A DNA stretch of 64,000 nucleotides, taken from NCBI GenBank assembly GCA_944328445.1, contig CALVHO010000003.1:1-64000 (forward strand), written 5' to 3'. Position numbers and translations under genes: made by a program. This document shows, piece after piece, positions 1 to 8,325 of the stretch; the stretch's first letter is position 1, and each line of letters opens with the position of its first letter. The notes beneath the pieces are model-generated. The model did no database searches, had not been told where the DNA came from, and saw only the letters and a list, made by a program, of their open reading frames with translations. Origin of the DNA: an uncultured Clostridia bacterium (lineage in GTDB: Bacteria; Bacillota; Clostridia; Christensenellales; Borkfalkiaceae).

Positions 1-104
1 GGGACTGCCGAAATAACGTGACGCGATCGCGCCTGCGGCGAACGATCGCTATTCCGTCGCGGCATCCGCCGCTCCTTACGATTCCCGCCGGGAGTACCAT
101 TTCG

Positions 105-128
105 CAGGGCATGCTCGCGCATGCCCTG
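105..128. terminator. Short perfect hairpin
   Basis: A 10-bp perfect inverted repeat (105-114 with 119-128) has a 4-nt loop and is followed by a pyrimidine-rich but not pure-T stretch. It could end a rightward gene lying before the window. No coding sequence is supported in bases 1-149. Confidence 0.35.
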
Positions 129-149
129 TCTCTTTATCTCTCCGTCTTT

Positions 150-193
150 ACGGCAAAGCCACCGTCCGAGACGGTGGCTTTGCCGTATTTTTT
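150..193 (+). terminator. Rho-independent terminator, strong
   Basis: A 16-bp perfect stem (150-165 with 171-186) has a 5-nt loop and is followed on the + strand by a run of T. It would end a rightward transcript entering the window and may also stop the leftward mrp transcript that ends at 203. Confidence 0.75.
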
Positions 194-202
194 ATCCGAA
201 CT

Positions 203-1012
203 TTACCGAAGGGCCGCGAAAAGCTCTTTCATGTAGTCGCCCGCGAACTCTTCGATGTTGCCGCCGTCGGCGCACTGCGTGAGCGCGGCGTCGAAGGGCA
301 CGCGCACGGCGCACGCGGCGCCGAACTCCGCCGCGAGCTCCTCCGCGCGGCTCTTTCCGAAGATCTCGATCTTCTTGCCGCAATCGGGGCAGACGGCGTA
401 GCTCATGTTCTCGACGACGCCGAGGATGGGGATATCCATCTTTTTGGCCATGACCGCCGCCTTCCTGACGATCATGGAGACGAGGTCCTGCGGGGTCGTC
501 ACCACCACGATGCCGTCCAGCGGGATGGACTGGTAAATGCTCAGCGGCACGTCGCCCGTCCCCGGGGGCATGTCGACAAACATGTAATCGACGTCGTTCC
601 AGACGACGTCCGTCCAAAATTGCAGCACAGCGCCCGCGATCACGGGGCCGCGCCAGATGACGGGGTCGCCCTCGTTTTCGAGCAGCAGGTTCATGGACAT
701 CACTTCCACGCCCGTGCGGCTCTGCACGGGGAAAATGCCCATTTCCGAGCCCGTAGCCTTTTCACGGATGCCGAACATTTTGGGGATGGACGGCCCCGTG
801 ATGTCGGCATCCATCACGGCGGTCTTGAACCCTGCGCGGCGCGCGGTGACGGCGAGCATCGCCGTGGTCAGCGATTTGCCCACGCCGCCCTTGCCGCTGA
901 CGATGCCGATGACCTTTTTGATGTTGCTCAGTTCGTGCGGCTTTTTATGCATGTCGCGCTGCGAGCAATCCTGCCCACAGCTTCCGCAATCGTGCGTGCA
1001 TTCTTCTGCCAT
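203..1012 (-). CDS. mrp: Mrp/NBP35-family iron-sulfur carrier ATPase
   Basis: A 269-aa P-loop ATPase of the Mrp/NBP35 (ApbC) family, which binds a [4Fe-4S] cluster and hands it to apo-proteins in the cytosol. The deviant Walker A motif GKGGVGKS lies near residue 40. The N-terminus carries four cysteines spaced C-x3-C-x2-C-x3-C (residues 5-16), an NBP35-like feature. A CPDCGKK pair near residue 210 is the conserved cluster-bridging CxxC. It is the last gene of a leftward operon, 15 bp after the tautomerase gene. A role in Fe-S assembly next to a separate sufCB locus at 7.4 kb is inferred from family knowledge. Confidence 0.9.
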   Translation of the reverse strand: MAEECTHDCGSCGQDCSQRDMHKKPHELSNIKKVIGIVSGKGGVGKSLTTAMLAVTARRAGFKTAVMDADITGPSIPKMFGIREKATGSEMGIFPVQSRTGVEVMSMNLLLENEGDPVIWRGPVIAGAVLQFWTDVVWNDVDYMFVDMPPGTGDVPLSIYQSIPLDGIVVVTTPQDLVSMIVRKAAVMAKKMDIPILGVVENMSYAVCPDCGKKIEIFGKSRAEELAAEFGAACAVRVPFDAALTQCADGGNIEEFAGDYMKELFAALR

Positions 1013-1027
1013 TTCTTCCTCCTCCCT

Positions 1028-1267
1028 TTACAGCAGGTCCTTCGGGTCGTACTCCGCCTTCTTATAGACGGCCGACGCGGGCTTTTCCCCGACTTCTTCG
1101 GCGAACACGTCCTGCCACTGCACGGCGTCGAAATCCTCGATCGTGCAGGTGACGTAATGCGGCGAACAGCGCAGTTCGCGCGTCAGCGTTTCAACGAGCG
1201 CGGCGGCGAGCTTCTTTTTCTGTTCCTCGCTGCGGCCCTCCAACATCTTGACGGAAATGTGCGGCAT
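1028..1267 (-). CDS. 4-oxalocrotonate tautomerase family protein (PptA-like)
   Basis: A 79-aa protein beginning MPHISVKM. After removal of Met, Pro-1 would be the catalytic base typical of the 4-OT superfamily, and the length and C-terminal pattern resemble E. coli PptA more than the 62-aa 4-OT. The physiological substrate cannot be told from sequence. It lies 15 bp from both the ABC gene before it and mrp after it, so it is co-transcribed with them. Confidence 0.8.
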   Translation of the reverse strand: MPHISVKMLEGRSEEQKKKLAAALVETLTRELRCSPHYVTCTIEDFDAVQWQDVFAEEVGEKPASAVYKKAEYDPKDLL

Positions 1268-1282
1268 GAAAGGTACCCTCCC

Positions 1283-3076
1283 TCAGTCTTTGAATTTCTG
1301 ATACAAATTATAATACAAACCGTGCCGTTTTAGCAACTGTTCGTGCGTGCCTTCTTCGGCGATGCCCTTATCCGCGATGAAGAGGATGCGGTCGGCGTTG
1401 CGGATGGTGGAGAGCCTGTGCGCGACGATGAAAGCGGTTTTGCCGCGCAAAAGCACGTCGAGCGCGTCCTGGATGAGTTTTTCCATATCCGAAGAGATGG
1501 AGCTGGTCGCCTCGTCGAGGACGATGACGGAGGGATTTTTGACGATGATGCGCGCGAAGCTGATCAGCTGCTTTTCCCCCGCCGAGAGCCCCTCGCCGCG
1601 CTCGGCAAGCTGCTCGTTGTACTTGTTCGGCAGGCGCTCGATGCAGGTATCGGCAAAGATGGCCTTGGCCGCGGCGATGCACTCCTCGTCCGTCGCGTCG
1701 GGGCGGCCGTAGCGGATGTTTTCCATCACCGTTCCCTTGAATATGAACGGGTCCTGCATCAGCACCCCCACCTTGCTGCGCAGCGAATGCAACTTGATGT
1801 GGCGCACGTCCGTGCCGTCGATGGTGACGGAGCCTTCCTTCACGTCGTAAAAGCGGGTGAGGAGGTTGACCACGGTGGTCTTGCCCGCGCCCGTCGGCCC
1901 CACCAGCGCGATCTGTTCACCGCTTTTTACGTGCAGGTCGAAGTGCTCCAATACGTTGATGCCCTCCTCGTAGGAGAAGGTGACGTCGTTGTAATCGATG
2001 TCCCCCTTCACGTCGCCGAGCTCGACGCTGTCGGCGGCGTCGGCGATGGTCGCGGGCGCGTCGATGGTCTCGAAGATGCGTTCGAGGTTGGCCGAGACCT
2101 GCGCGAGGTTCTGGATGATGGCCGAAAGCTGCGTCAGCGGCGCCGAAAAGAGGCTCATGTAGCTCAAAAAGGCGATGACGGTACCCGTCGTGACCCCCAT
2201 CACCTGCCGCTGCATCAGCAAGAAGGCGACGGCGTACAGCACCACGGTGCCGAAGTTCCAGAACAGCCCGACGACGGGGGTGTTGAGTTCGTTGCGGCGT
2301 ACGATGCGCATCCAGGTATCGGCGCTGTCCTGCTGCAAGTCGTGGTAGATCTTTTCGTTGTAGGCAGTGCGGTTGTAGTTTTGGATGACCTTTTCGCCCA
2401 TGATCGACTCGACGATGAAGGCGGTGCGGTTGGAGACCTTGGCGCGGTGGTGGCGGAAGAGCTTGCGGATGGCGCGGCGGATGAGGAACACGCACACCGT
2501 CAGCGGCACGATGGCCGCGTACACCACGAGCGTCAGCATGGGGCTGAGCACGAGCATGAACACCGTGACGACCACGATCTTGACGATGTTCACGATGAAG
2601 TTCATCAAATAGTTCGTGAAGAACTCGGACAGCTCGGTGATGTAAGTGGTCACGCGGACGCTGATCTTGCCCGACGGGCGGTTGTCGAAGTAATCGAAGG
2701 GCAGCGCCTGCAACTTATAAAAGATGTCCCTGCGGATGTCGGCGATGATGCCGTTGCCCGCGCGCCCCATGCTCCTTTGCTGGAAATAGGTGATGAAGAT
2801 CTCGGCCAGGCCGCACAGCACGAAGCCGCCCACCGCCAGGATGAAGGGCTTGTAAGTGCCGTAGCTGCTGTGCTCGGGGATGGCCGTATCGACGATGTAC
2901 TGCAACAGCAGCGGCGTGACCATGGACGCGACGACGGCCACGAGCATCACCACCAGCACAAAGGCGAACAGCTTTTTGTGCGGCGCCGCGTAGCGCAGAA
3001 GGCGCTTCAAGTTTTTGACGTCGATCTTGTCCTGCGTGACGACTTCGTCCTGAAAATAGGTATTTCTCTGCGCCAT
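1283..3076 (-). CDS. ABC exporter half-transporter, canonical catalytic subunit
   Basis: A 597-aa half-transporter with an N-terminal six-helix exporter domain and a C-terminal ATPase. The ATPase has Walker A GPTGAGKTT, a variant signature LSAGEKQ, Walker B ending in the catalytic Glu (VIVLDEATS) and an H-loop AHRLST. The start is MAQRNTYF because it has a good ribosome site (GGAGGAGAACTGACATG); the upstream in-frame extension is low-complexity. Its ATG is 1 bp past the stop of the other half-transporter, so the two are translationally coupled. The partner has Asp in place of the catalytic Glu, so the pair should form a heterodimeric exporter of the TM287/288 or BmrCD type. The substrate is unknown. 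Confidence 0.92.
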   Translation of the reverse strand: MAQRNTYFQDEVVTQDKIDVKNLKRLLRYAAPHKKLFAFVLVVMLVAVVASMVTPLLLQYIVDTAIPEHSSYGTYKPFILAVGGFVLCGLAEIFITYFQQRSMGRAGNGIIADIRRDIFYKLQALPFDYFDNRPSGKISVRVTTYITELSEFFTNYLMNFIVNIVKIVVVTVFMLVLSPMLTLVVYAAIVPLTVCVFLIRRAIRKLFRHHRAKVSNRTAFIVESIMGEKVIQNYNRTAYNEKIYHDLQQDSADTWMRIVRRNELNTPVVGLFWNFGTVVLYAVAFLLMQRQVMGVTTGTVIAFLSYMSLFSAPLTQLSAIIQNLAQVSANLERIFETIDAPATIADAADSVELGDVKGDIDYNDVTFSYEEGINVLEHFDLHVKSGEQIALVGPTGAGKTTVVNLLTRFYDVKEGSVTIDGTDVRHIKLHSLRSKVGVLMQDPFIFKGTVMENIRYGRPDATDEECIAAAKAIFADTCIERLPNKYNEQLAERGEGLSAGEKQLISFARIIVKNPSVIVLDEATSSISSDMEKLIQDALDVLLRGKTAFIVAHRLSTIRNADRILFIADKGIAEEGTHEQLLKRHGLYYNLYQKFKD

Positions 3077-3077
3077 G

Positions 3078-4889
3078 TCAGTTCTCCTCCGCGGCAACTT
3101 CGGCGGCAGCTTCGGCCTTTTCGGCCGTCTGCATCTTATAGATCTGCGCAAAGATGCCGTCCTTTTGCATGAGCTCGGCGAAGGTGCCGCGCTCGACGAT
3201 CTCGCCGTCGCGCATGTACAGGATCTCGTCGCAGTCCTCGATGCTGGAAACGCGGTGCGCGGCGATGAAGATGGTGTGGCCCGCGTAGTTCTCCTTGACG
3301 GTCCGCATCAGCCTGCGCTCGGTATCGGCGTCGAGGGCGCTGGATGCGTCGTCAAAGACGAGCACGGGCGCGTTTTTGAGGAGGGCGCGGGCGATGGAGA
3401 TGCGCTGCTTCTGCCCGCCCGAAAGGCCGAGACCCTTCTCCCCCACGATGGTCTCGTAGCCCTGCGGGAGGCGGCGGATGAACCCGCCCGCCTGCGCCTG
3501 CTCGGCCACGCGCATGACCGTCTCTTTGTCGACGTCGGGCGCGTAGAAGGCGATGTTGGCGTCGATGGTGTTGGAAAAGAGGAACACGTCCTGGAAAACG
3601 TAGGCAAATTCGTTGCGCAGATCGTCGAGGTCGTAGCGGCGGATGTCCTTCCCGTTGATCTCGATGGAGCCCTGCGAAACGTCGTACATGCGCACGAGCG
3701 ACTTCAACAACACGCTCTTGCCCGAGCCCGTGCCGCCCATGATGCCGACCGTTTTGCCGTACGGGACGCGCAGCGACACGTTTTTCAGCAGCTGCTTGCC
3801 CTCCTCGATGACGGAGATGTTTTTGATCTCGATGTCGGGCACGGACGAAATGTGTTCGTTGCCGACGGGCGGCGCGATCTTGGGCGGGTGTTCCAGAAAT
3901 TCCATCACGCGCCCGCCCGAAACGAGGCCGTATTGCAGCTGGTAAATGCTGTTGTTGATCTGCGTCACGTAGTCCATGATACGCAAAACGTAGGTGACGC
4001 AGGCGGTCATGATACCCACCTGGAACTGCCCCGAAAAGACCATCAGCGTACCGATGACGATGGTGGCGATGTAGGCCACCTGGCGGATGGTGTTGAAGAT
4101 CATGCCGTACTTGGCGGAGACGTCGACCTGCTCCCAATAGGCCGCGCACAGGTCGCGGTTCACGCCGTCGAACTTGTTCTCCTCGTACTGTTCGTTGGCG
4201 AACGAGCGGACGAGGCGCACGGCGTCAATGTTCTCCTGCACGCACAGGTTCATGACCGCGTTCTGCGTGCGGATGTTCTGCGAGACGCGCCGCGCCGCCC
4301 GCGTGTAGCGGACGAGCGCAAAGAGCATGATGGGCGCGATGACCACGGGCAGAATGAGCATGTACAGGCTGTTGATCGCCAGCATCACGCAGGTGATGAT
4401 GAGGATGAAAAAGCCGTCCGCCAGCGTCAGCAGCACGCGGCTGTACATCTCCTTGAAGGTGATGATGTCCGACGAGAGCGTGGTCAGCAGTTCGCCCGTA
4501 TTGTACGCCGAAACGGTGGCGCTGTCCAGCTCCACCAGTTTTTTATACGATATGTCGCGCAGCTCGTTCTCGAACAGCAGACCGTTGTACTGGAAGAGCA
4601 CGTTGCGAAGGTAAATGATCCCCTCGCGGAACAGTTCCAGCACGACGAACACGACGGCGATGGCAAAAAAGAGCTCCCACCCCGCAGGCTCGCCGTAATC
4701 GAGCAGGAAGGAAAAGATCCCTCCACCGTCCGTGACGCCCGTGTAATTCAGCACATAGTCGACGAACATCGCCCCCAACAAGGGCAAAAGGACGTCGACA
4801 GTCAGCGCCACGAAGCCGATGATCTGGCAGAACACGGCGCAGGGAACGTGCTTTTTCCAATAGCGCATGCCGTAAGAAAAAATGCTCAT
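3078..4889 (-). CDS. ABC exporter half-transporter, degenerate-site subunit
   Basis: A 603-aa half-transporter with an N-terminal membrane domain and an ATPase domain with Walker A GGTGSGKSV and a canonical signature LSGGQKQ. The Walker B runs LVFDDASSALD, so Asp replaces the catalytic Glu, the mark of the degenerate site in heterodimeric exporters. The start is MSIFSYG at 4889; the 103 codons upstream in frame overlap the promoter and SRP RNA and are not real. The ribosome site is weak. This is the first gene of the operon, behind the promoter at 4927-4954. Confidence 0.92.
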   Translation of the reverse strand: MSIFSYGMRYWKKHVPCAVFCQIIGFVALTVDVLLPLLGAMFVDYVLNYTGVTDGGGIFSFLLDYGEPAGWELFFAIAVVFVVLELFREGIIYLRNVLFQYNGLLFENELRDISYKKLVELDSATVSAYNTGELLTTLSSDIITFKEMYSRVLLTLADGFFILIITCVMLAINSLYMLILPVVIAPIMLFALVRYTRAARRVSQNIRTQNAVMNLCVQENIDAVRLVRSFANEQYEENKFDGVNRDLCAAYWEQVDVSAKYGMIFNTIRQVAYIATIVIGTLMVFSGQFQVGIMTACVTYVLRIMDYVTQINNSIYQLQYGLVSGGRVMEFLEHPPKIAPPVGNEHISSVPDIEIKNISVIEEGKQLLKNVSLRVPYGKTVGIMGGTGSGKSVLLKSLVRMYDVSQGSIEINGKDIRRYDLDDLRNEFAYVFQDVFLFSNTIDANIAFYAPDVDKETVMRVAEQAQAGGFIRRLPQGYETIVGEKGLGLSGGQKQRISIARALLKNAPVLVFDDASSALDADTERRLMRTVKENYAGHTIFIAAHRVSSIEDCDEILYMRDGEIVERGTFAELMQKDGIFAQIYKMQTAEKAEAAAEVAAEEN

Positions 4890-4926
4890 ATCCGATGATC
4901 CGAACAGCAATGATTTCGCGGCTATT

Positions 4927-4954
4927 ATTGTAGCGGAATTTGGCCGTTTGTCAA
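4927..4954 (-). promoter_or_regulatory. Promoter of the ABC-tautomerase-mrp operon
   Basis: TTGACA (4949-4954), 16-bp spacer, TACAAT (4927-4932), about 40 bp before the first ATG of the operon. Confidence 0.75.
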
Positions 4955-5068
4955 CCGTTTGCGACAATTTTTTCGGACGATCTTTCAAAAATTTTCGGGC
5001 GGGGCGGCAGCCTCGGCGGAGCGGCGTGCGGGGGGCGCGGCAAACCCGCGGCGGGGCCCGCAAAACGG

Positions 5069-5097
5069 TTGCAATTTTTCGCGCCATGGTGTATACT
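5069..5097 (+). promoter_or_regulatory. Promoter of the SRP RNA gene
   Basis: TTGCAA (5069-5074), 17-bp spacer, TATACT (5092-5097). Predicted start near 5104. The same TTGCAA-17-TATACT pair recurs at 52520-52548. Confidence 0.8.
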
Positions 5098-5103
5098 GAA
5101 AGG

Positions 5104-5369
5104 GCTGTGCTAGGTGGGGAGTCAGCGGTGCCCTGGATCTGCAATCCGCTACAGCAGAACCGAAGACCTCCTTCGGGTACATGCGTGGAAGGCCGCACTC
5201 CGTAAGGGATGTCGATCGCAAGGTCTTATGCAACGGACTGCCGTGAACCGTGTCAGGATAGGGATATAGCAGCACTAAGCGGATCTGTTCGTGTGCCATA
5301 AGGTAGCTTTGCGGGAGTTACCTGCGGTTTTCACGCTTCGGCGCGTCTATTCAACGGAGGGTGCACAGT
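5104..5369 (+). ncRNA. ffs: Signal recognition particle RNA, long form with Alu domain
   Basis: The 5' end (GCTAGGTGGGGAGTCAGCGG, then TGCCCT and TGCAATCCGCT) matches the Alu-domain start of Bacillus-type scRNA. Near 5250-5280 the S-domain core reads GAACCGTGTCAGG ... AGCAGCACTAAG, the Ffh-binding helix. The apical loop is GGGA closed by ATA/TAT, a GGNA-type tetraloop in place of the usual GGAA. The 3' end (GGAGGGTGCACAG) runs into seven T. Length is about 266 nt, as expected for the long Gram-positive form. Product: scaffold of the SRP that targets membrane and secreted proteins. Confidence 0.93.
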
Positions 5370-5430
5370 TTTTTTGCAAGCAAAAGCCCGGCGTCTGCCG
5401 GGCTTTTTGCCGCCCGCGGGCGGCACTTTT
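5369..5430. terminator. Terminator cluster between SRP RNA and SDR gene
   Basis: T7 follows the SRP RNA at 5369. An 11-bp-arm hairpin with A/T flanks at 5382-5407 can act on both strands, and a second perfect hairpin at 5408-5423 is followed by T-rich sequence on the + strand. These separate the SRP RNA from the converging SDR gene. Confidence 0.7.
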
Positions 5431-5485
5431 TTCTTTTTTGGGCGGAAAAGTTTTTTGCCCGTCCGCGGGCGCGGCGGGCAAAAGG

Positions 5486-6355
5486 TCACAGCTTGTACAT
5501 CTTTTTGTCGAAGTACAGCGCCGCGCGCTCGGGCAGCACCCTCTTGGCGGCGGCATAGAATTTGTTGCGCTTTCCGCACTGCAATTGCAGGGGCGGATTT
5601 TTTTCGCAGATGACTTCCGCCACCTGCCTGGCCACCTCCCCCGCGCTCATGCCTCCCTGCTCGATGCCCGCCAGCGCCGCGGCCGCGCGCTTGACCTTGG
5701 CGGCGTAGTCTCGGTTGGCCTCGTCGGGATAGACCTTCCGCTTGAAGGTGAACCCCGTCGAAGTGCCGCCCGGCTGCACGGCGCACACGCGGATGCGGTA
5801 CGGTTCCAGCTCGATGGCGGCGCCCTTGGCAAGCATGTCCACGGCTGCCTTGGAGCTGCTGTAAAAGCTGTCGAAGGCGACGGGGAAGGTGCCGCCCATC
5901 GAACTGACGAGCACGATGCGCCCGCCACGCCGTTTCAGGTAAGGCGCCACACAGCGGATGGCGCGCAGGGCGCCGAAGTAGTTCACCTCGAACAGATAGC
6001 GGTAGTCCTTTTCCTCGGCGTATTCGATGGGCGCAGCCATCGAACAGCCCGCACAGTACACGAGGCCGTACAAGTTCTCGGTGGCGGCGGCCGCCTCGCG
6101 CACCGCCTTTTCCAGGCTGTCCCCCGCGGCGACATCGGCCGTGTAGTTTTTGACGCGGTCGAGGCGGCAGGGCGTGCGCGAGATGTTGGCCACGGCAAAG
6201 TTTTTGCCGACGAGGCGGAGGGCCGTTTCGTAACCGATGCCCGAGGACCCGCCGACGACGATGACCGTCCTTTGCAGGCGCTCGGGGCGGGCCGTCCCCT
6301 GCGCGGGGGCCGCCTCCGTGCGGGGCGGCGCTTTCTTTTTTTCGCGATCTTCCAT
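5486..6355 (-). CDS. Short-chain dehydrogenase/reductase
   Basis: A 289-aa classical SDR (Rossmann fold, NAD(P)H). After a charged, Ala/Pro-rich N-terminal tail of about 30 residues it has the cofactor motif GGSSGIG, the CAG element (YCAGCS), the catalytic Ser in LVSSMGG and YSSSK carrying the catalytic Tyr and Lys. The family acts on many alcohols, ketones or sugars; the substrate cannot be told here. No ribosome site is visible before the ATG, so the start is uncertain, and the first 30 residues could be partly untranslated. A second, only distantly related SDR lies at 57243-58046. Confidence 0.85.
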   Translation of the reverse strand: MEDREKKKAPPRTEAAPAQGTARPERLQRTVIVVGGSSGIGYETALRLVGKNFAVANISRTPCRLDRVKNYTADVAAGDSLEKAVREAAAATENLYGLVYCAGCSMAAPIEYAEEKDYRYLFEVNYFGALRAIRCVAPYLKRRGGRIVLVSSMGGTFPVAFDSFYSSSKAAVDMLAKGAAIELEPYRIRVCAVQPGGTSTGFTFKRKVYPDEANRDYAAKVKRAAAALAGIEQGGMSAGEVARQVAEVICEKNPPLQLQCGKRNKFYAAAKRVLPERAALYFDKKMYKL

Positions 6356-6462
6356 GCCGCATAGTATGGCCGCGCCGCGCCCGTTTTATACGCGCGGGGA
6401 ACAACTTTCCCGCCGCGGAACAAAAAAACGCAAAATGAGCGGGCGGAACGGGCGGAAACGGT

Positions 6463-7239
6463 TCAGCCGAGCAGAACGTCGAGCAGCATCATCAGCGCAA
6501 AGCCCGCCGTCACGCCCCACACGGCGCAGCCCTTGCCCGCCTCCGCGCTGGAAGGGATCAGCTCCGAACAGGAGACGGCCACCATCGCCCCCGCCGAAAA
6601 GGCGAGCGCCCACGGCAGCAGCGAGCGGATGGCCCCGACGGCGACGGCGCCGAGCACGCCCGCGGCGACCTCCGCCAGGCCCGAAAACTGGCCGTAGGCG
6701 AAGGCGCGCGCCGCGCCCATGCCCTGCGCGCGCATGGCCAGCGAAACGCACAGCCCTTCGGGAAAGTTCTGGATGCCGATGCCCGCCGCGAGCATCGCCG
6801 CCGCCCAGAACAGGGAAGGATCGCCCGCGGCCGAACCGAAGGCGACGCCGACGGCAAAGCCCTCGGGGATGTTGTGCAGGGTCATTGCGAAAAAGGTGAG
6901 CGCGCCGCCGCGCGGGGCCCCGCCGCGAAAGGCGCGCATGCGGCGCAGGGCGGCGTCGGAGAGGGCGATAAATCCCCCGCCCGCGAAAAATCCGACGGTG
7001 AGCACGAACGCGGCGGAGCCGCCCTCCCCTTCCAGGCTCTCCATAGCGGGCAGCAGCAGCGAAAAAAAGCTCGCCGCGATCATGATGCCCGCGGCGGCGC
7101 CCTGCATCGCCCCGAGGGTGCGCGCGCCGAATTTTTTGGAGACGAATACGAACGCCGCCCCCGACGCCGTCATCGCATAGGTGAACAGCGTAGCCAACAA
7201 TGCCGCCGCCCATACGGGCAGCCCCGCCAATGCTTCCAA
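6463..7239 (-). CDS. ZIP-family metal transporter (ZupT-like)
   Basis: About 258 aa with eight predicted membrane helices. The two ZIP signature helices are visible: HNIPEG (helix 4 metal site) and a second QNFPEG. This class imports Zn2+ and other divalent metals across the cytoplasmic membrane. I start it at a TTG at 7239 because GGAGG lies 10 nt before it; the frame is open to another TTG at 7260, which would add seven residues but lacks a site. A TACAAT-like -10 is seen near 7276, but no convincing -35. Confidence 0.85.
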   Translation of the reverse strand: MEALAGLPVWAAALLATLFTYAMTASGAAFVFVSKKFGARTLGAMQGAAAGIMIAASFFSLLLPAMESLEGEGGSAAFVLTVGFFAGGGFIALSDAALRRMRAFRGGAPRGGALTFFAMTLHNIPEGFAVGVAFGSAAGDPSLFWAAAMLAAGIGIQNFPEGLCVSLAMRAQGMGAARAFAYGQFSGLAEVAAGVLGAVAVGAIRSLLPWALAFSAGAMVAVSCSELIPSSAEAGKGCAVWGVTAGFALMMLLDVLLG

Positions 7240-7331
7240 ACCCGTGTTTCCTCCGTACAAGGCCCTGTTGCCATTGTATGCGGCACGGCGTGGCGGCGTG
7301 AGCGGCGGCGTGAACGGGTAAAACGGCGCGA

Positions 7332-7365
7332 AAGCGGGGCGGGCCCCGAAGGGCCGCCCCGCTTC
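7332..7365. terminator. GC-rich hairpin after sufB/D
   Basis: Arms of about 14 nt (GC-rich, one bulge) around a GAA loop between the stop of the suf gene (7405) and the ZIP gene. The T-tract on the - strand is weak. Confidence 0.5.
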
Positions 7366-7404
7366 AAAACTTCGGGCCGCATTTAGGAACGTGGCCTGTA
7401 CGGT

Positions 7405-8322
7405 TCAGTTCAAAAAGCCGCGGATGACGGCGGCTTCCGCCTCCGCCTCGGTCAGGCCGAGGCTCATCAGCTTCAACAGCTGTTCGCCCGCGATCTTGCC
7501 GACGGCCGCTTCATGCACGAGGCTGGCCTCGGGGCTGACGGCGTCGATCTTGGGGGTGGAGACGATGTGCCCGCCGCCGAGCACGATGCCGTCGCACTCG
7601 ACATGGCCGAAGCACTCGTTTTTGCCGATCATGTCCGAACGGAAATGCTGCAAGGATTCCCCGCGCGCCACGCTGCGGCTGACGATGTCCGCACGGCTGC
7701 CCTTTCCCTTCAAGGTGACGCGGAAATCGGTGACGGCGCGGTCCTGCCCGTCGGTCAGGATCTTTTCCTTGACCAAAAGCTGCGCGTTTTTGCCCACCGT
7801 GGCATAAGTCTTGCGCAGGGTGTCCGTCACGCCGCCGAGCTGCGTCGATTCGAGGATGAAACAGGCGTTTTCTTTGAGGTAGATCTTGGTGACGGGGTCA
7901 AACTTCTTTTTGCCCGTACCGCCGCCCGTACCCACGTGTTTTTCCACGTACCGCACCTTGGCGTTTTTGCCCACGTAAAAGGTGTGTACGCCGTCGTGCT
8001 CGGCGTCCCGGCAGGTGGCGTTGTGGATGCCGCACCCCGCGACGATGGTCACGTCCGCCCCGTCGCCGATGAAAAAGTCGTTGTATACGGTGTCGTGAAA
8101 GTCTCCCACCGTCAACAGCACGGGGATGTGCACGGACTTGTTTTTGACTCCCGCCTTCACGATGATGTCGATGCCGTCCTTGTCCTTTTTGGAGACGATC
8201 TCCACGTCCGTATCGCTGTTCCTGGCCAAAAGTTTGCCGTTTTTGCGGATGTTGAAGCTGCCCTCGGGGATGCCGTGCAGGTCGGCGATCTCCTCCAAAA
8301 GTTTTTCGTCCGTCTTGTCCAT
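7405..8322 (-). CDS. SufB/SufD-family Fe-S scaffold protein, short form
   Basis: A 305-aa SufB/SufD-family protein. It has the beta-helix core (for example GDGADVTIVAGCGIHNA and DFRVTLKGKGSRADIV) and the C-terminal helical region, but lacks the long N-terminal domain of canonical SufB (about 470 aa). With SufC, whose stop is 3 bp before this start, it forms a two-gene SUF unit with no sufS, sufU or second sufB/D paralogue in the window. This layout matches the minimal SufBC-type Fe-S systems known from archaea and anaerobic bacteria. The ribosome site is AAGGAGAACTGACTTATG. Confidence 0.85.
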   Translation of the reverse strand: MDKTDEKLLEEIADLHGIPEGSFNIRKNGKLLARNSDTDVEIVSKKDKDGIDIIVKAGVKNKSVHIPVLLTVGDFHDTVYNDFFIGDGADVTIVAGCGIHNATCRDAEHDGVHTFYVGKNAKVRYVEKHVGTGGGTGKKKFDPVTKIYLKENACFILESTQLGGVTDTLRKTYATVGKNAQLLVKEKILTDGQDRAVTDFRVTLKGKGSRADIVSRSVARGESLQHFRSDMIGKNECFGHVECDGIVLGGGHIVSTPKIDAVSPEASLVHEAAVGKIAGEQLLKLMSLGLTEAEAEAAVIRGFLN

Positions 8323-8325
8323 AAG

